A DNA stretch of 5,448 nt from positions 1-5,448 of the forward strand of contig DKNC01000005.1 in the NCBI GenBank assembly GCA_002470135.1. Direction: 5' to 3'. A program made the translations under genes and the position numbers. The stretch's first letter is position 1. Each line of letters opens with the position of its first letter. Source of the stretch: Actinobacteria bacterium UBA7398. Lineage in GTDB: Bacteria; Actinomycetota; Actinomycetes; Nanopelagicales; Nanopelagicaceae. Shown here one piece after another: positions 4,826 to 5,448 of the stretch. The notes below the pieces were generated by a model, which worked only from the letters and a program-made list of their open reading frames with translations, made no database searches and was not told where the DNA came from.

Positions 4826-5448
4826 ATGCGTAAAACCGATCGTGCTCATGCAGAATTACTGGACCTACAGGACCCGCTTGCGGAGTATCGAGGCAAATTC
4901 TTAATTGCTGACCCGGAAGTTTCTTATTTAGATGGTAATTCCCTAGGTCGATTACCCCTTGCAACTATTGATGCGCTAAATACCTTAATGCGCGATGAAT
5001 GGGGTAGTGAAGTTGTTGATGGCTGGAGCCATTGGGTAGACGAATCAGAAAAGACTGGCGATTTAATCGGCCGTTCAACTTTAGGTGCGGCTGCTGGACA
5101 AGTTTTAGCGTGTGATACCACTTCGGTAAACTTTTATCAGTTAGCAAGAAGCGCCATTAAAGCGCGACCTGGTCGCAAAACTATTGTTACAGATACATCT
5201 AACTTTCCAACCGATCGATACATTCTTCAAGGATTAGCAAAAGAATTTGGCTTAAATTTAGTGATGATTGAAAATTCATCGCAATCAGTCGAAGAGCCAG
5301 AACGTATTACTCCTGAAATTTTAACTCCATATTTAAATGATGATGTTGCGCTGGTTACATTTCAAGTAATCCAATATCGCTCTGGTGCTCGCAATGATGT
5401 TAAGGAGCTAACCGAATTAATTCACAAATGTGGCGCCTTAACTCTCTG
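4826..5448 (+). CDS. kynU: Kynureninase, N-terminal part (cut by window edge)
   Basis: The open frame of 207 codons runs off the right edge. Kynureninase is a PLP enzyme that cleaves kynurenine to anthranilate and alanine (or 3-hydroxykynurenine to 3-hydroxyanthranilate) in tryptophan breakdown. Family features seen are YLDGNSLGRLP (34-44), the Trp-containing GWSHW (66-70), GAAAGQVLACDTTSVNFYQ (88-105, with the phosphate-binding Thr/Ser), SNFPTDRY (125-132, with the Phe expected to stack on PLP) and QYRSGARNDVKEL (183-195). The window ends at ALTL plus TG, just where the conserved WD(L)xHSAG would begin; the PLP lysine lies beyond. Where many bacterial homologues have a His (THVxY), this protein has Val181 (FQVIQY). 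The ATG is chosen because it gives the normal short N-terminal arm before YLDGNSLG. There is no ribosome site. It is divergent from the 55-residue protein gene; other kyn genes may follow. Confidence 0.9.
   Translation, partial: MRKTDRAHAELLDLQDPLAEYRGKFLIADPEVSYLDGNSLGRLPLATIDALNTLMRDEWGSEVVDGWSHWVDESEKTGDLIGRSTLGAAAGQVLACDTTSVNFYQLARSAIKARPGRKTIVTDTSNFPTDRYILQGLAKEFGLNLVMIENSSQSVEEPERITPEILTPYLNDDVALVTFQVIQYRSGARNDVKELTELIHKCGALTL

Noticed and set aside
4576..4833. 85-codon open frame on the + strand across 4576-4833
   Set aside because: It is antisense to the 55-residue Cys/His protein, overlaps the kynU start, and its translation (Ser/Leu/Gln-rich, no motif) looks like a shadow frame.

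Overview
The window reads as part of a compact, AT-leaning bacterial chromosome. Six protein genes are clear and a seventh may enter at the left edge. Gaps are short, codons are biased to A/T at the third position, and one gene pair abuts stop to stop. Several starts lack a Shine-Dalgarno sequence, and two have a -10-like TAnnnT box about 6 nt before the start codon, as in leaderless actinobacterial mRNAs. The 55-residue Cys/His protein and the other products look actinobacterial to me. A genome-streamlined, low-GC freshwater actinobacterium (acI / Nanopelagicales type) is my best guess, inferred from style and not from a marker gene.

Left part (1-3607, + strand): a possible C-terminal tail of an upstream gene ends at 74. 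It is followed by an SMP-30-type sugar lactonase, an SDR-family NAD-dependent dehydrogenase and an IlvD/EDD-family sugar-acid dehydratase of the L-arabinonate dehydratase type. In order of chemistry these are steps 1 (SDR: sugar to lactone), 2 (lactonase: lactone to aldonate) and 3 (dehydratase: aldonate to 2-keto-3-deoxy-aldonate) of an oxidative, non-phosphorylative sugar route. The sugar cannot be fixed from sequence; L-arabinose, D-xylose, D-galactose and D-fucose are candidates. The later enzymes, transporter and regulator are not visible here.

The two non-coding gaps ahead of the lactonase and ahead of the dehydratase each carry the same imperfect palindrome, core GTTAACAGTyAGC (102-120 and 1859-1877). 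The second copy overlaps a predicted -10 box. I read these as paired operators for an unseen regulator of the pathway; this is the most interesting unannotated signal in the window.

Right part (3608-5448): on the minus strand, trhO (tRNA U34 hydroxylase, rhodanese type) abuts the dehydratase tail to tail. A 55-residue Cys/His-rich protein of unknown function lies 40 nt upstream of trhO on the same strand. Divergent from it across 101 bp, kynU (kynureninase) starts on the + strand and runs off the right edge just before its conserved Trp-Asp motif.

No RNA genes, CRISPR arrays, insertion sequences or phage genes were seen.
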